A stretch of 64,000 nt of DNA, taken from contig NZ_CP014224.1 of the NCBI RefSeq assembly GCF_001697185.1, forward strand, positions 2,170,001-2,234,000. Direction: 5' to 3'. A program made the position numbers and the translations under genes. The notes beneath the pieces were generated by a model. The model searched no databases and was not told the DNA's origin. It saw only the letters and a program-made list of their open reading frames with translations. Source of the DNA: Wenyingzhuangia fucanilytica (lineage in GTDB: Bacteria > Bacteroidota > Bacteroidia > Flavobacteriales > Flavobacteriaceae). Positions 55,425-63,651 of the stretch are shown one piece after another (position 1 is the first letter of the stretch; each line of letters begins with the position of its first letter).

Positions 55425-56720
55425 ATGACTAAAACAGAAAAACTACCAATAGTACCTAAAAAATATCTACTACCCTTTATTCTAATTACATCATTATTTG
55501 CATTATGGGGTTTTGCTAACGATATTACCAATCCTATGGTTGCAGCTTTTGCAACTGTAATGGAAATTTCCACTGCAAAGGCAGCATTGGTACAACTAGC
55601 TTTTTATGGTGGTTATGCTACCATGGCTATTCCCGCTGCTTTATTTGTAAGAAAATACAGTTATAAAAAAGGAATACTATTAGGCCTAGCTTTATATGCT
55701 TTTGGAGCTTTATTATTTTTCCCAGCTGCCAAATATGAGATTTTTGAATTCTTTTTAGGCTCTTTATACATCCTAACTTTTGGACTAGCTTTTTTAGAAA
55801 CAACCGCCAATCCTTTTATTTTATCTATGGGTGATGAAAAGACTGCAACCCAACGTTTAAATTTAGCTCAAGCTTTTAACCCTATTGGTTCTTTGCTAGG
55901 AATGTTTGTTGCTTCAAAATTTATTTTAGTTGCCTTAGATTCTGATAAAAGAAATGAAATAGGTGAATTAATTTTTACCACTTTAGCCGAAGCTAAAAAA
56001 GCAATTATTAGAACCCATGATTTAGGAATTATTAGAGACCCATATGTAATCTTAGGTTTTGTTGTACTTGTAATGCTTGTTGTTATTGCTGTAACTAAAA
56101 TGCCAGAAAAAAAGCAAACAAGCAAGATTTCTAGCCCCGCAGACTCTTTTAAAAGATTGTTTAAAAACATTAAATATAGAGAAGGAGTTATTGCGCAAAT
56201 GTTTTATGTGGCTGCACAAATCATGTGTTGGACATTTATTATTCAATACGCTGGTAATTTAGGAATTTCTAAAGCAGATGCTCAAAACTACAACATTATA
56301 GCTATGACCATCTTTTTACTAAGTCGTTTCATAGGTACTTTCTTAATGAAATATGTTAGCTCAAGAAAATTGTTGATGTTTTTTGCCATAGGAGCAATTA
56401 TCACAATCTCTGGAGTGATTTTAATTGAAAGTATTATAGGACTTTATTTACTAATTGCAACATCTGCATTTATGTCTATTATGTTCCCAACTATTTATGG
56501 TATTGCTCTTAATGGTTTAAGCGAAGAAGATACTGCCCTAGGTGCCGCTGGATTAGTAATGGCAATTGTAGGAGGAGCTTTGATGCCAATTTTACAAGGT
56601 ACAATGATAGACATGGATAAAATAGGACCTTTATCTGGAGTTAATTTTTCATTTATACTACCTCTTATCTGTTTCTGTTTTATCGCTATTTACGGATATA
56701 GAACCATTAAAAAAGCATAA
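55425..56720 (+). CDS. fucP: L-fucose permease (MFS sugar:H+ symporter)
   Basis: A 431-residue 12-helix transporter. The N-terminal WGFANDITNPMVAAFATVME and the ETTANPFILSMGDEKTATQR / LNLAQAFNPIGSLLGMFV segments are typical of FucP. It moves L-fucose with protons across the inner membrane, after periplasmic GH29 action frees the sugar. It follows aldA by 90 bp and precedes lldD by 60 bp. Confidence 0.95.
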   Translation: MTKTEKLPIVPKKYLLPFILITSLFALWGFANDITNPMVAAFATVMEISTAKAALVQLAFYGGYATMAIPAALFVRKYSYKKGILLGLALYAFGALLFFPAAKYEIFEFFLGSLYILTFGLAFLETTANPFILSMGDEKTATQRLNLAQAFNPIGSLLGMFVASKFILVALDSDKRNEIGELIFTTLAEAKKAIIRTHDLGIIRDPYVILGFVVLVMLVVIAVTKMPEKKQTSKISSPADSFKRLFKNIKYREGVIAQMFYVAAQIMCWTFIIQYAGNLGISKADAQNYNIIAMTIFLLSRFIGTFLMKYVSSRKLLMFFAIGAIITISGVILIESIIGLYLLIATSAFMSIMFPTIYGIALNGLSEEDTALGAAGLVMAIVGGALMPILQGTMIDMDKIGPLSGVNFSFILPLICFCFIAIYGYRTIKKA

Positions 56721-56730
56721 CTATAAAATT

Positions 56731-56760
56731 TTTGAGTTGGATCTTAACCTTCAACTCAAA
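56731..56760 (+). repeat. intercistronic hairpin between fucP and lldD
   Basis: TTTGAGTTG (56731-56739) and CAACTCAAA (56752-56760) are exact complements with a 12-nt loop. No U-tract follows, so it more likely protects or processes the transcript than ends it. Confidence 0.6.
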
Positions 56761-56780
56761 TTCAATATAAATTAAATACT

Positions 56781-57929
56781 ATGGCATTAAAGTTCAACGA
56801 CAAATACCCATCAATAGATGATTTAAGAACTAAAGCACAAAAAAAAATACCAAATTTTGCTTTTGAATATTTAGATGGTGGATGTAATGAAGATGTTAAC
56901 CGAGATAGAAATATTTCGGACTTAAAAGATGTATTATTAAAACCTGAGTACATTAGACCCTACAATGGATCTACGCTAAAAACCAAGCTATTTGGTATTG
57001 AATATGATGCCCCTTTTGGAGTTGCTCCTGTAGGACTTCAAGGTTTAATGTGGCCTAATTCTCCAGAAATTTTAGCCAAAGCAGCTTTTGAACACAACCT
57101 TCCTTTTATACTAAGTACTGTAACTACTTCTAGTATAGAACGTATTTCAGAAATTACTGAAGGAAAATCATGGTTCCAGTTATATCATCCAGCAGAAAAT
57201 AGCTTAAGAGATGATATTATTAAAAGAGCTGAAGCAGCAGAATGCCCTGTATTGGTTATTCTTTGTGATGTACCTACTTTTGGATTTAGACCTAGAGATT
57301 TTAGAAACGGTTTAGCAATGCCTCCTAAAATGACTCTTAAAAACATTCTACAAGTAATGGGTAAACCTGATTGGGCACTAAACACACTTATACATGGTCA
57401 ACCTGCTTTTAAAACTTTAGAAAAATACATGCCAAAAGGTTTAGATTTAAAACACTTGGCTAAGTTTATGGATCAGACCTTTAGCGGTAGATTAAACGAA
57501 GAAAAAATAAAGCCTATTCGAGATATGTGGAAAGGAAAATTGGTTTTAAAAGGCGTACAGTCTTTGGCCGATACCGAACAAGCTATTAAATTAGGTTTAG
57601 ATGGTGTTATTGTATCTAATCACGGAGGAAGACAGTTAGATGCTGGTGAATCTACAATTAAGCCCTTAGGTAGAATTGCAGAAAAATACGGAGATCAAAT
57701 TGAAGTAATGATGGATAGCGGACTAAGAGGAGGACCTGATATTGCTAGAGCCATAGCTACTGGAGCTTCTTTTACTTTTATGGGACGTCCGTTTATGTAT
57801 GGAGCTGCTGCTTTAGGTAAAAAAGGTGGTGACCACACAATGCATTTATTAAAAGCCGAATTACAACAGGTAATGGAACAACTTTGTTGTGAAAAAATTG
57901 AAGACTTACCAAACTGTTTGATAAAATAA
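56781..57929 (+). CDS. lldD: FMN-dependent L-lactate dehydrogenase
   Basis: A 382-residue alpha-hydroxy-acid oxidising enzyme. The catalytic signature VSNHGGRQLD (His near residue 279) and the GLRGGPDIARAIATGASFTF phosphate-binding region are clear, as is PVGLQGLMWPNSPE. It oxidises L-lactate to pyruvate and passes electrons to the respiratory chain. Its place after aldA and fucP completes oxidation of the fucose-derived lactaldehyde. A glycolate-type oxidase is the alternative, but context favours lactate. Confidence 0.9.
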   Translation: MALKFNDKYPSIDDLRTKAQKKIPNFAFEYLDGGCNEDVNRDRNISDLKDVLLKPEYIRPYNGSTLKTKLFGIEYDAPFGVAPVGLQGLMWPNSPEILAKAAFEHNLPFILSTVTTSSIERISEITEGKSWFQLYHPAENSLRDDIIKRAEAAECPVLVILCDVPTFGFRPRDFRNGLAMPPKMTLKNILQVMGKPDWALNTLIHGQPAFKTLEKYMPKGLDLKHLAKFMDQTFSGRLNEEKIKPIRDMWKGKLVLKGVQSLADTEQAIKLGLDGVIVSNHGGRQLDAGESTIKPLGRIAEKYGDQIEVMMDSGLRGGPDIARAIATGASFTFMGRPFMYGAAALGKKGGDHTMHLLKAELQQVMEQLCCEKIEDLPNCLIK

Positions 57930-57948
57930 ATACCTACTCTTCAACCCT

Positions 57949-57986
57949 AAAAACCCTGTATTAAATATTTAATACAGGGTTTTTTT
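57949..57986 (+). terminator. intrinsic terminator of the aldA-fucP-lldD group
   Basis: AAAAACCCTGTATTAAA and TTTAATACAGGGTTTTT form a near-perfect stem with almost no loop and a T-tract. Confidence 0.92.
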
Positions 57987-58061
57987 GTTTTATTTAAAAA
58001 GCTAAAAGCTGTAAATCATCCTTTGGTCTACGATTTTTAATATCAATACCAACTTCCCCTA

Positions 58062-58829
58062 TTATCTTTTACTACAAAAGCACAACTCCATCATTTTAAA
58101 TAACTCAGGATGTTTTCGTTTTAAAAGATCAGGGCGTTCAAAAAAATATTCGGAAGCTACTGCAAAAAACTCTTCTTGCTTGGTTCCTCCGTAGGCTCTA
58201 ATATCAGATTCATCATTATTAATAGCCTCCATTTCTTTATGAATTAAATCTAACCATGGAATTACATAAGCGTTAGATAATAGCCTATTAGGAACGCCAT
58301 CTACATCCCCATCTAACATATCTATCAGATGAACAAATTCATGTATACCTGTATTACTTTTATCAGTTTTATTATTAAAACCATAATGTAATGCCTTGCG
58401 TGATAAAATCATTTGATGCCTAAACCTTCCAGTTCCTACCAGACCTCCAATATTTCTATCAACATCACCTTCGGTAAAACTTAAGTCTTTATTAAAATAA
58501 TCAGGATATAAAATAACAGTTGATAAGTTGGAGTATTGCCAATTTTCGAAGTAAAAAACAGGAATAACAGCACTTGCAGCTACTAAAACTACATCAATAT
58601 CTTCTAATCTAAACCCTACAGATTCAACATTCACGGCTTTTAAGAAAAGCTCAATCTTATTTCTAAACTCTTGTCTATCCTCTTCTTTTAATTTTTCATA
58701 AAACAATACATTAGACAACAATAACACATGTAAATTACGAGGAACTATTGTTTTATTATCAGAAATAGATTTTCTATAACTATAAATACCAATTCCTATC
58801 AGGAATAAAACTACTAACATTACTACCAT
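58062..58829 (-). CDS. MtfA-like zinc metallopeptidase (M90)
   Basis: A 255-residue protein with an N-terminal membrane helix (VVMLVVLFLIGIGIYSY) and the zinc-binding motif HEFVHLIDMLDG (HExxH) near residue 160, with downstream Glu in KQEEFFAVASEYFFERP. This fits the MtfA/DgsA anti-repressor peptidase family. E. coli MtfA regulates glucose PTS genes through Mlc; that role is unlikely here because the PTS and Mlc pathway is not known for flavobacteria. Physiological role unknown. Confidence 0.85.
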   Translation of the reverse strand: MVVMLVVLFLIGIGIYSYRKSISDNKTIVPRNLHVLLLSNVLFYEKLKEEDRQEFRNKIELFLKAVNVESVGFRLEDIDVVLVAASAVIPVFYFENWQYSNLSTVILYPDYFNKDLSFTEGDVDRNIGGLVGTGRFRHQMILSRKALHYGFNNKTDKSNTGIHEFVHLIDMLDGDVDGVPNRLLSNAYVIPWLDLIHKEMEAINNDESDIRAYGGTKQEEFFAVASEYFFERPDLLKRKHPELFKMMELCFCSKR

Positions 58830-58853
58830 GAGTTAAAAGTAGTTTTTTCACAT

Positions 58854-58884
58854 AAAAAAAGCCCTACAAAATGTAGGGCTTTTA
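58854..58884. terminator. intrinsic terminator after glnA
   Basis: AAAAGCCCTACA and TGTAGGGCTTTT form the stem, flanked by A/T tracts, directly beyond the glnA stop on the minus strand. Confidence 0.9.
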
Positions 58885-58905
58885 AAAATATTATAGTGCT
58901 TATAA

Positions 58906-59922
58906 TTATGAAACAGTCTTAACTGTTTTGATAATACGAGCAGCAATTTTGTATGGGTCTCCGTTTGAAGCAGGACGACGGTCTTCTAACCATCCTTTGT
59001 ATCCTTTTTCTACAGCGATAATTGGAATACGGATAGACGCTCCTCTATCAGAAACTCCCCAAGAGAAATCAGTAATAGCAGCAGTCTCATGCTTACCAGT
59101 TAAACGTTGGTCGTTAAACTCACCGTATACAGCAATGTGTTCTTTAGTGTAAGGACGGAAAGCTTCACAGATTTCAGCGTACTTTTCTTTAGAACCACAA
59201 GTTCTTAACACAGAGTTAGAGAAGTTAGCGTGCATTCCAGATCCATTCCAGTCAGTATCTCCTAATGGTTTTGGGTGGTACTCAATGTACATTCCACGAC
59301 CTTCAGTTAAACGATCTAATAAATATCTAGCGATCCAGATTTCATCTCCAGCTTTCTTAGCACCTTTTGCAAACAATTGGAATTCCCATTGTCCAGAAGC
59401 AACCTCTTGGTTAATTCCTTCAAAGTTCAATCCAGCCTCGATACATAAATCTGCATGCTCTTCAACTAAATCACGACCATGAGTGTTTCTACCTCCAACT
59501 GAACAGTAGTACATACCTTGTGGCTTAGGGTATCCTCCTCTAGGGAATCCTAATGGTAAGTCAGTTTCAGTATCCATGATAAAGTATTCTTGTTCAAATC
59601 CAAACCAGAAATCATCATTATCATCATCAATAGTAGCACGTCCGTTAGATTCGTGTGGAGTTCCATCAGCATTATAAACCTCAGTCATTACTAACCATCC
59701 GTTGATACGAGCTGGATCAGGATAAATTGCTACAGGTACTAATACACAGTCAGAAGATCCTCCTTCTGCTTGTTTTGTAGATGAACCATCAAAAGACCAG
59801 TTTCCGATCTCTTCTAATGTTCCTTGAAAGTTTTCGTGCTCCTCAACTTTAGTTTTACTTCTTAAGTTTTGAGTTGGAAAGTATCCATCTAACCAGATAT
59901 ACTCTAATTTAATTTTAGCCAT
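58906..59922 (-). CDS. glnA: glutamine synthetase, GSII type
   Basis: A 338-residue enzyme making glutamine from glutamate, ammonia and ATP. The short length and motifs (NWSFDGSSTKQAEGGSSD, FGFEQEYFI, GSGMHANFSNSVLR, ASIRIPII) are those of the eukaryote-like GSII class, which lacks the adenylylation loop of GSI. Control must therefore be mainly transcriptional or allosteric. A -33 TTGG and -7 TATATTTG lie upstream on the minus strand, with a striking dyad just beyond them. Confidence 0.95.
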   Translation of the reverse strand: MAKIKLEYIWLDGYFPTQNLRSKTKVEEHENFQGTLEEIGNWSFDGSSTKQAEGGSSDCVLVPVAIYPDPARINGWLVMTEVYNADGTPHESNGRATIDDDNDDFWFGFEQEYFIMDTETDLPLGFPRGGYPKPQGMYYCSVGGRNTHGRDLVEEHADLCIEAGLNFEGINQEVASGQWEFQLFAKGAKKAGDEIWIARYLLDRLTEGRGMYIEYHPKPLGDTDWNGSGMHANFSNSVLRTCGSKEKYAEICEAFRPYTKEHIAVYGEFNDQRLTGKHETAAITDFSWGVSDRGASIRIPIIAVEKGYKGWLEDRRPASNGDPYKIAARIIKTVKTVS

Positions 59923-59969
59923 AATAAAATATTATATTTAATAAAAGTTTCTTTTTATCTTAACGAGAG

Positions 59970-59999
59970 CAAATATAAAATAAATATTTGAACAGCCAA
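59970..59999 (-). promoter_or_regulatory. glnA promoter (-33 TTGG, -7 TATATTTG)
   Basis: Minus-strand TTGG (59999-59996), an 18-nt spacer and TATATTTG (59977-59970). Start near 59963, about 41 nt before the ATG at 59922. Confidence 0.6.
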
Positions 60000-60007
60000 T
60001 CGAAATA

Positions 60008-60025
60008 CTACGTATTTTTACGTAG
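60008..60025. promoter_or_regulatory. perfect dyad CTACGTA-TTTT-TACGTAG upstream of glnA
   Basis: Seven-base perfect arms around a 4-nt centre, directly upstream of the -33 element of glnA. Position fits an activator site. The factor is not identified. Confidence 0.5.
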
Positions 60026-60146
60026 AATATTTATTTTTCTTTAAATCGTAAAAAAAAGGGTCGAAAATTAATAAATTCAAAAATCAACCCTGCGTAAACA
60101 CATAAAACAAACTGATTTTTAACAGTTTTAAACCTTATTGCTTTTT

Positions 60147-60180
60147 TTGACAGTAGATAAAAATCAAATAACTAAATTTG
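60147..60180 (+). promoter_or_regulatory. promoter of the purM-like gene (TTGACA / TAAATTTG)
   Basis: TTGACA at 60147-60152 and TAAATTTG at 60173-60180, with 20 nt between the two boxes, fit the Bacteroidetes -33/-7 pattern. The start codon is 31 bp further downstream. Confidence 0.6.
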
Positions 60181-60210
60181 CACCACCATTAAAAAACAAC
60201 AAACAATACT

Positions 60211-61398
60211 ATGAGTTCTGAAGTAAGTAAAAGATATAGCCAACGTGGAGTATCAGCTTCTAAAGAAGATGTACACAACGCAATTAAAAATGTTGACAAA
60301 GGATTATTCCCAAAAGCATTTTGTAAAATTGTTCCTGATTACTTAACAAATGATGATGACTATTGTTTGATTATGCATGCCGATGGTGCTGGTACCAAAT
60401 CTTCTTTAGCTTATATGTATTGGAAAGAAACAGGAGATGCTTCTGTTTGGAAAGGAATTGCTCAAGATGCTTTAATTATGAATATTGATGATTTGTTATG
60501 TGTAGGTGCTACAGATAACATTATGTTATCATCAACTATTGGTAGAAACAAAAACTTAATTCCTGGAGAAGTAATTTCTGAAATTATTAACGGTACCGAA
60601 GAATTATTAACCGAACTAGCAAACTTTGGTGTTAAAATTCATTCAACAGGTGGTGAAACTGCTGATGTTGGAGATTTAGTTCGTACTATTATTGTTGATT
60701 CAACAGTAACTGCTCGTATGAAACGTAGCGATGTTGTAAACAATGCTAATATTAAACCAGGTGATGTTATTGTAGGATTAGAGTCTTTTGGACAAGCTTC
60801 TTATGAAAAAAGTTACAATGGAGGAATGGGGTCTAACGGATTAACGTCTGCTAGACACGATGTTTTCCATAAATATTTAGCAGAAAAATACCCTGAAAGT
60901 TATGATGCTGCTGTTCCTGAAGAATTAGTCTATTCTGGAAACACTAAATTAACCGATGCTGTAGAGAACTCTCCTATTGACGCTGGTAAATTGGTATTGT
61001 CTCCTACAAGAACTTACGCACCAATCATCAAAGCTATATTAGCTAAATATACTCCAGAAGAAATTCACGGAATGGTACATTGTTCAGGAGGAGCACAAAC
61101 AAAAATATTACACTTTGTAGAAAACTTACACATTGTTAAAGACAATATGTTTGATGTTCCGCCATTGTTTAAATTGATTCAAGAAAACTCTGGTACAGAC
61201 TGGAAAGAAATGTATCAAGTATTTAACATGGGACACAGAATGGAAATTTATGTTCCTGCAGAAATTGCTAATGATATTATTGAAATATCAAAAAGTTTTA
61301 ACGTAGATGCTAAAGTTATTGGTCGCGTAGAAACTGCTAAAGCTGAAGGACAAAAAAGTTTAGAAATCAACAGTGAGTTTGGTACTTTTAATTACTAA
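60211..61398 (+). CDS. purM: AIR synthase (phosphoribosylformylglycinamidine cyclo-ligase)
   Basis: A 395-residue PurM-superfamily protein. The HADGAGTKSSLAY motif, MNIDDLLCVGATDNIMLS, GGETADVGDLVRT and the C-terminal VHCSGGAQTKILHFV and FNMGHRMEIYV match PurM. It closes the imidazole ring of purine precursor AIR using ATP. It is about 50 residues longer than E. coli PurM (345), as in other Bacteroidetes forms. It is not next to other pur genes in this window. Confidence 0.9.
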   Translation: MSSEVSKRYSQRGVSASKEDVHNAIKNVDKGLFPKAFCKIVPDYLTNDDDYCLIMHADGAGTKSSLAYMYWKETGDASVWKGIAQDALIMNIDDLLCVGATDNIMLSSTIGRNKNLIPGEVISEIINGTEELLTELANFGVKIHSTGGETADVGDLVRTIIVDSTVTARMKRSDVVNNANIKPGDVIVGLESFGQASYEKSYNGGMGSNGLTSARHDVFHKYLAEKYPESYDAAVPEELVYSGNTKLTDAVENSPIDAGKLVLSPTRTYAPIIKAILAKYTPEEIHGMVHCSGGAQTKILHFVENLHIVKDNMFDVPPLFKLIQENSGTDWKEMYQVFNMGHRMEIYVPAEIANDIIEISKSFNVDAKVIGRVETAKAEGQKSLEINSEFGTFNY

Positions 61399-61416
61399 TA
61401 ATCACTTTATCTATAA

Positions 61417-61452
61417 CAAAAAGCATCTTAAAATATTTTAAGATGCTTTTTT
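61417..61452. terminator. bidirectional terminator overlapping the lpxK stop
   Basis: AAAAAGCATCTTAAA and TTTAAGATGCTTTTT pair perfectly. The lpxK stop codon (61438-61440) lies in the stem, so the hairpin uses coding DNA. Confidence 0.9.
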
Positions 61453-62463
61453 ATTTACATATTGTTCTACCTGCTCGTTAAACAATTTTTGATTATTTAT
61501 AAAAACTGTTTCTATGGGTAAGTAATATAATTCTTCTATCTCTTTTTCCAAACGAACATAATCTTTTTCCGTAGTTAAAATTGTAGCCTCTTTTCCTTTT
61601 TGTTGAATCGTTTTTATTTCATCAATGGTAAAGTGATGATGATCTGGAAAAGCTAAATGTTCAAATGTAATTTCTTTACTTTTTAAATAAGTCAACAATG
61701 GTTCTGGCTTTGCAATCCCCGTAATTAATATTACTTTTTTATGTTGTAAATCTTCTAAAGCAATTTTTTTACTTCCTTTTAAAACTGGAGCGTAAGCAAT
61801 AGTTGTAAAAAATACTTTTTGTTTGTTTGATGGATTTATCTTAGCTGTTATTTTTAATTGTTCTTCTACCGATAAATCTTTTGGACATTTGGTTACCACA
61901 ATAACATCAGCCCTATTTTTTCCCCACCATAATTCACGCAAATTACCTGTTGGCATCATAAAATCTTTATAAAACAAATCGGCATAAGCCGATAATAAAA
62001 TTTGATAACCTGCTTTTATTCTTCTGTGTTGATAAGCATCATCTAACAAAATTAAATTGGTTTTAGCTTGTAACTTTAACAGTTGTTTTACACCTGCTAC
62101 CCTATCACCATTTACAGCTACATTTATTTTAGAAAACTTTTGATAAAACTGAAAAGGTTCATCTCCCAATTCTTCAACAGTAGTATTTTCATTAGCCAAT
62201 ACAAAACCTTTAGATTTTCTTTTATATCCCCTACTCAAAACCGCTATGTTAGTTTTGTCTTGTAATAAACGAATCAAATACTCAATTTGCGGAGTTTTTC
62301 CTGTTCCCCCTACACTTAAATTCCCAACCGTAATGATAGGAATATCAAATGAGGTAGATTTAAAAAAACCAAAATCATACATTAGGTTTCTAAAAGACAC
62401 AATAATTCCATATAAAACAGAAAATGGTAAAAGTAAAATTCTTAATATCGTAATGAAATTCAT
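61438..62463 (-). CDS. lpxK: tetraacyldisaccharide 4'-kinase LpxK
   Basis: A 341-residue inner-membrane-associated kinase that phosphorylates the 4' position of the lipid A precursor. It has an N-terminal hydrophobic segment, the P-loop ITVGNLSVGGTGKTPQIEYL and late FPDHHHFTIDEI and TTEKDYVRLE motifs, in normal order. A minus-strand -7 box (TAGTTTTG, 62499-62492) lies 29 bp upstream. Confidence 0.95.
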   Translation of the reverse strand: MNFITILRILLLPFSVLYGIIVSFRNLMYDFGFFKSTSFDIPIITVGNLSVGGTGKTPQIEYLIRLLQDKTNIAVLSRGYKRKSKGFVLANENTTVEELGDEPFQFYQKFSKINVAVNGDRVAGVKQLLKLQAKTNLILLDDAYQHRRIKAGYQILLSAYADLFYKDFMMPTGNLRELWWGKNRADVIVVTKCPKDLSVEEQLKITAKINPSNKQKVFFTTIAYAPVLKGSKKIALEDLQHKKVILITGIAKPEPLLTYLKSKEITFEHLAFPDHHHFTIDEIKTIQQKGKEATILTTEKDYVRLEKEIEELYYLPIETVFINNQKLFNEQVEQYVNKKAS

Positions 62464-62491
62464 TTGTGCTATATCAGTTATATCTTAATTT

Positions 62492-62499
62492 CAAAACTA
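62492..62499 (-). promoter_or_regulatory. -7 box TAGTTTTG for lpxK
   Basis: Fits TAnnTTTG on the minus strand, 28 bp upstream of the lpxK start codon. Confidence 0.45.
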
Positions 62500-62540
62500 A
62501 AACAATTCCATCCTAGAAACAACAAATAGAACAAAATCTG

Positions 62541-62548
62541 TATTTTTG
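62541..62548 (+). promoter_or_regulatory. -7 box TATTTTTG abutting the Nif3-like start
   Basis: Full TAnnTTTG match ending 3 nt before the ATG at 62552, so transcription would start at or near the start codon. See findings. Confidence 0.4.
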
Positions 62549-62551
62549 AAT

Positions 62552-63646
62552 ATGAAGATTAAAGAAATTACAAGTTATATAGAAAAGTTAGCTCCACTAA
62601 GCTATGCCGAAGATTTTGACAATGTAGGTTTATTAGTGGGAAACTATCATACCGAAGTCACTGGAGTATTAGTAACTCTTGATACATTAGAACAAACTGT
62701 TGATGAAGCAATTCAAAAGAATTGTAATTTAATAGTAAGTTTTCATCCTATTATTTTTGATGGACTAAAAAAATTCAACGGAAATAGTTATGTTGAAAGA
62801 GTAGTCATGAAAGCTATTAAGCATGATATTGCTATATATGCAACTCACACCGCTTTAGACAATTCTTTTAATGGTGTAAGCGCTAAAATGTGCGAAGTAT
62901 TAGAACTTAAAAACAAAGAAGTTTTAATTCCACAAAAAGGAACCATCAAAAAACTAATCACTTTTGTTCCAGTTCACAATGCTGATAGTGTTAGAGAAGC
63001 TCTTTTTGAAGTTGGTGCTGGTGCCATTGGAAATTATAGTGAATGTAGTTTTAATATTAATGGTACAGGAACCTTTAATGGAAATGAAAACTCTAATCCT
63101 GTAGTGGGTACAAAAGGGACTACTTCAAAAGAACAAGAAACGCAAATTGGCATTACTTTTCCTAAACACTTAGAAAGTAAAGTTTTAAAAACACTTCTTA
63201 AAACACATCCATACGAAGAGGTTGCTTATGAAATAACTACTTTAGAAAACACAAATCAACACATTGGTATCGGAATGATTGGAGAGTTATCAACTCCAAT
63301 GCTTTCTAAAGATTTTTTAAGCTATGTTAAAAATAAAATGAATACCGAATGCATAAGACACTCTGCACCTTTGACCTCAAAAATTAAAAAAGTAGCTGTA
63401 CTTGGTGGCTCTGGAAGTTTTGGTATAAATGCCGCAATAAGCAAGGGAGCTGATGCCTATATTACGGCCGATTTTAAATATCATGAATTTTATAAAGCAG
63501 AAGGAAAAATATTAATTACCGATATTGGACACTACGAAAGTGAACAGTTTACAAAAAACTTATTAGTTGATTATCTTAAAGAAAATTTTCGTAATTTTGC
63601 AATCATTTTATCGGATAAAAGTACAAACCCAATATATTACTCATAG
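62552..63646 (+). CDS. Nif3-like dinuclear-metal protein
   Basis: ATG 62552 (MKIKEITSYIE) is preferred to the TTG two codons upstream. The 364-residue protein has the metal-binding pattern of the Nif3/YbgI family: FHPIIFDGLKKF, ATHTALDN, and the C-terminal DIGHYESEQF. An inserted middle domain (about 130-230) is usual for Bacteroidetes and Firmicutes forms. Often annotated as GTP cyclohydrolase I type 2, but the function is not firmly known. Confidence 0.9.
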   Translation: MKIKEITSYIEKLAPLSYAEDFDNVGLLVGNYHTEVTGVLVTLDTLEQTVDEAIQKNCNLIVSFHPIIFDGLKKFNGNSYVERVVMKAIKHDIAIYATHTALDNSFNGVSAKMCEVLELKNKEVLIPQKGTIKKLITFVPVHNADSVREALFEVGAGAIGNYSECSFNINGTGTFNGNENSNPVVGTKGTTSKEQETQIGITFPKHLESKVLKTLLKTHPYEEVAYEITTLENTNQHIGIGMIGELSTPMLSKDFLSYVKNKMNTECIRHSAPLTSKIKKVAVLGGSGSFGINAAISKGADAYITADFKYHEFYKAEGKILITDIGHYESEQFTKNLLVDYLKENFRNFAIILSDKSTNPIYYS

Positions 63647-63651
63647 TTATT

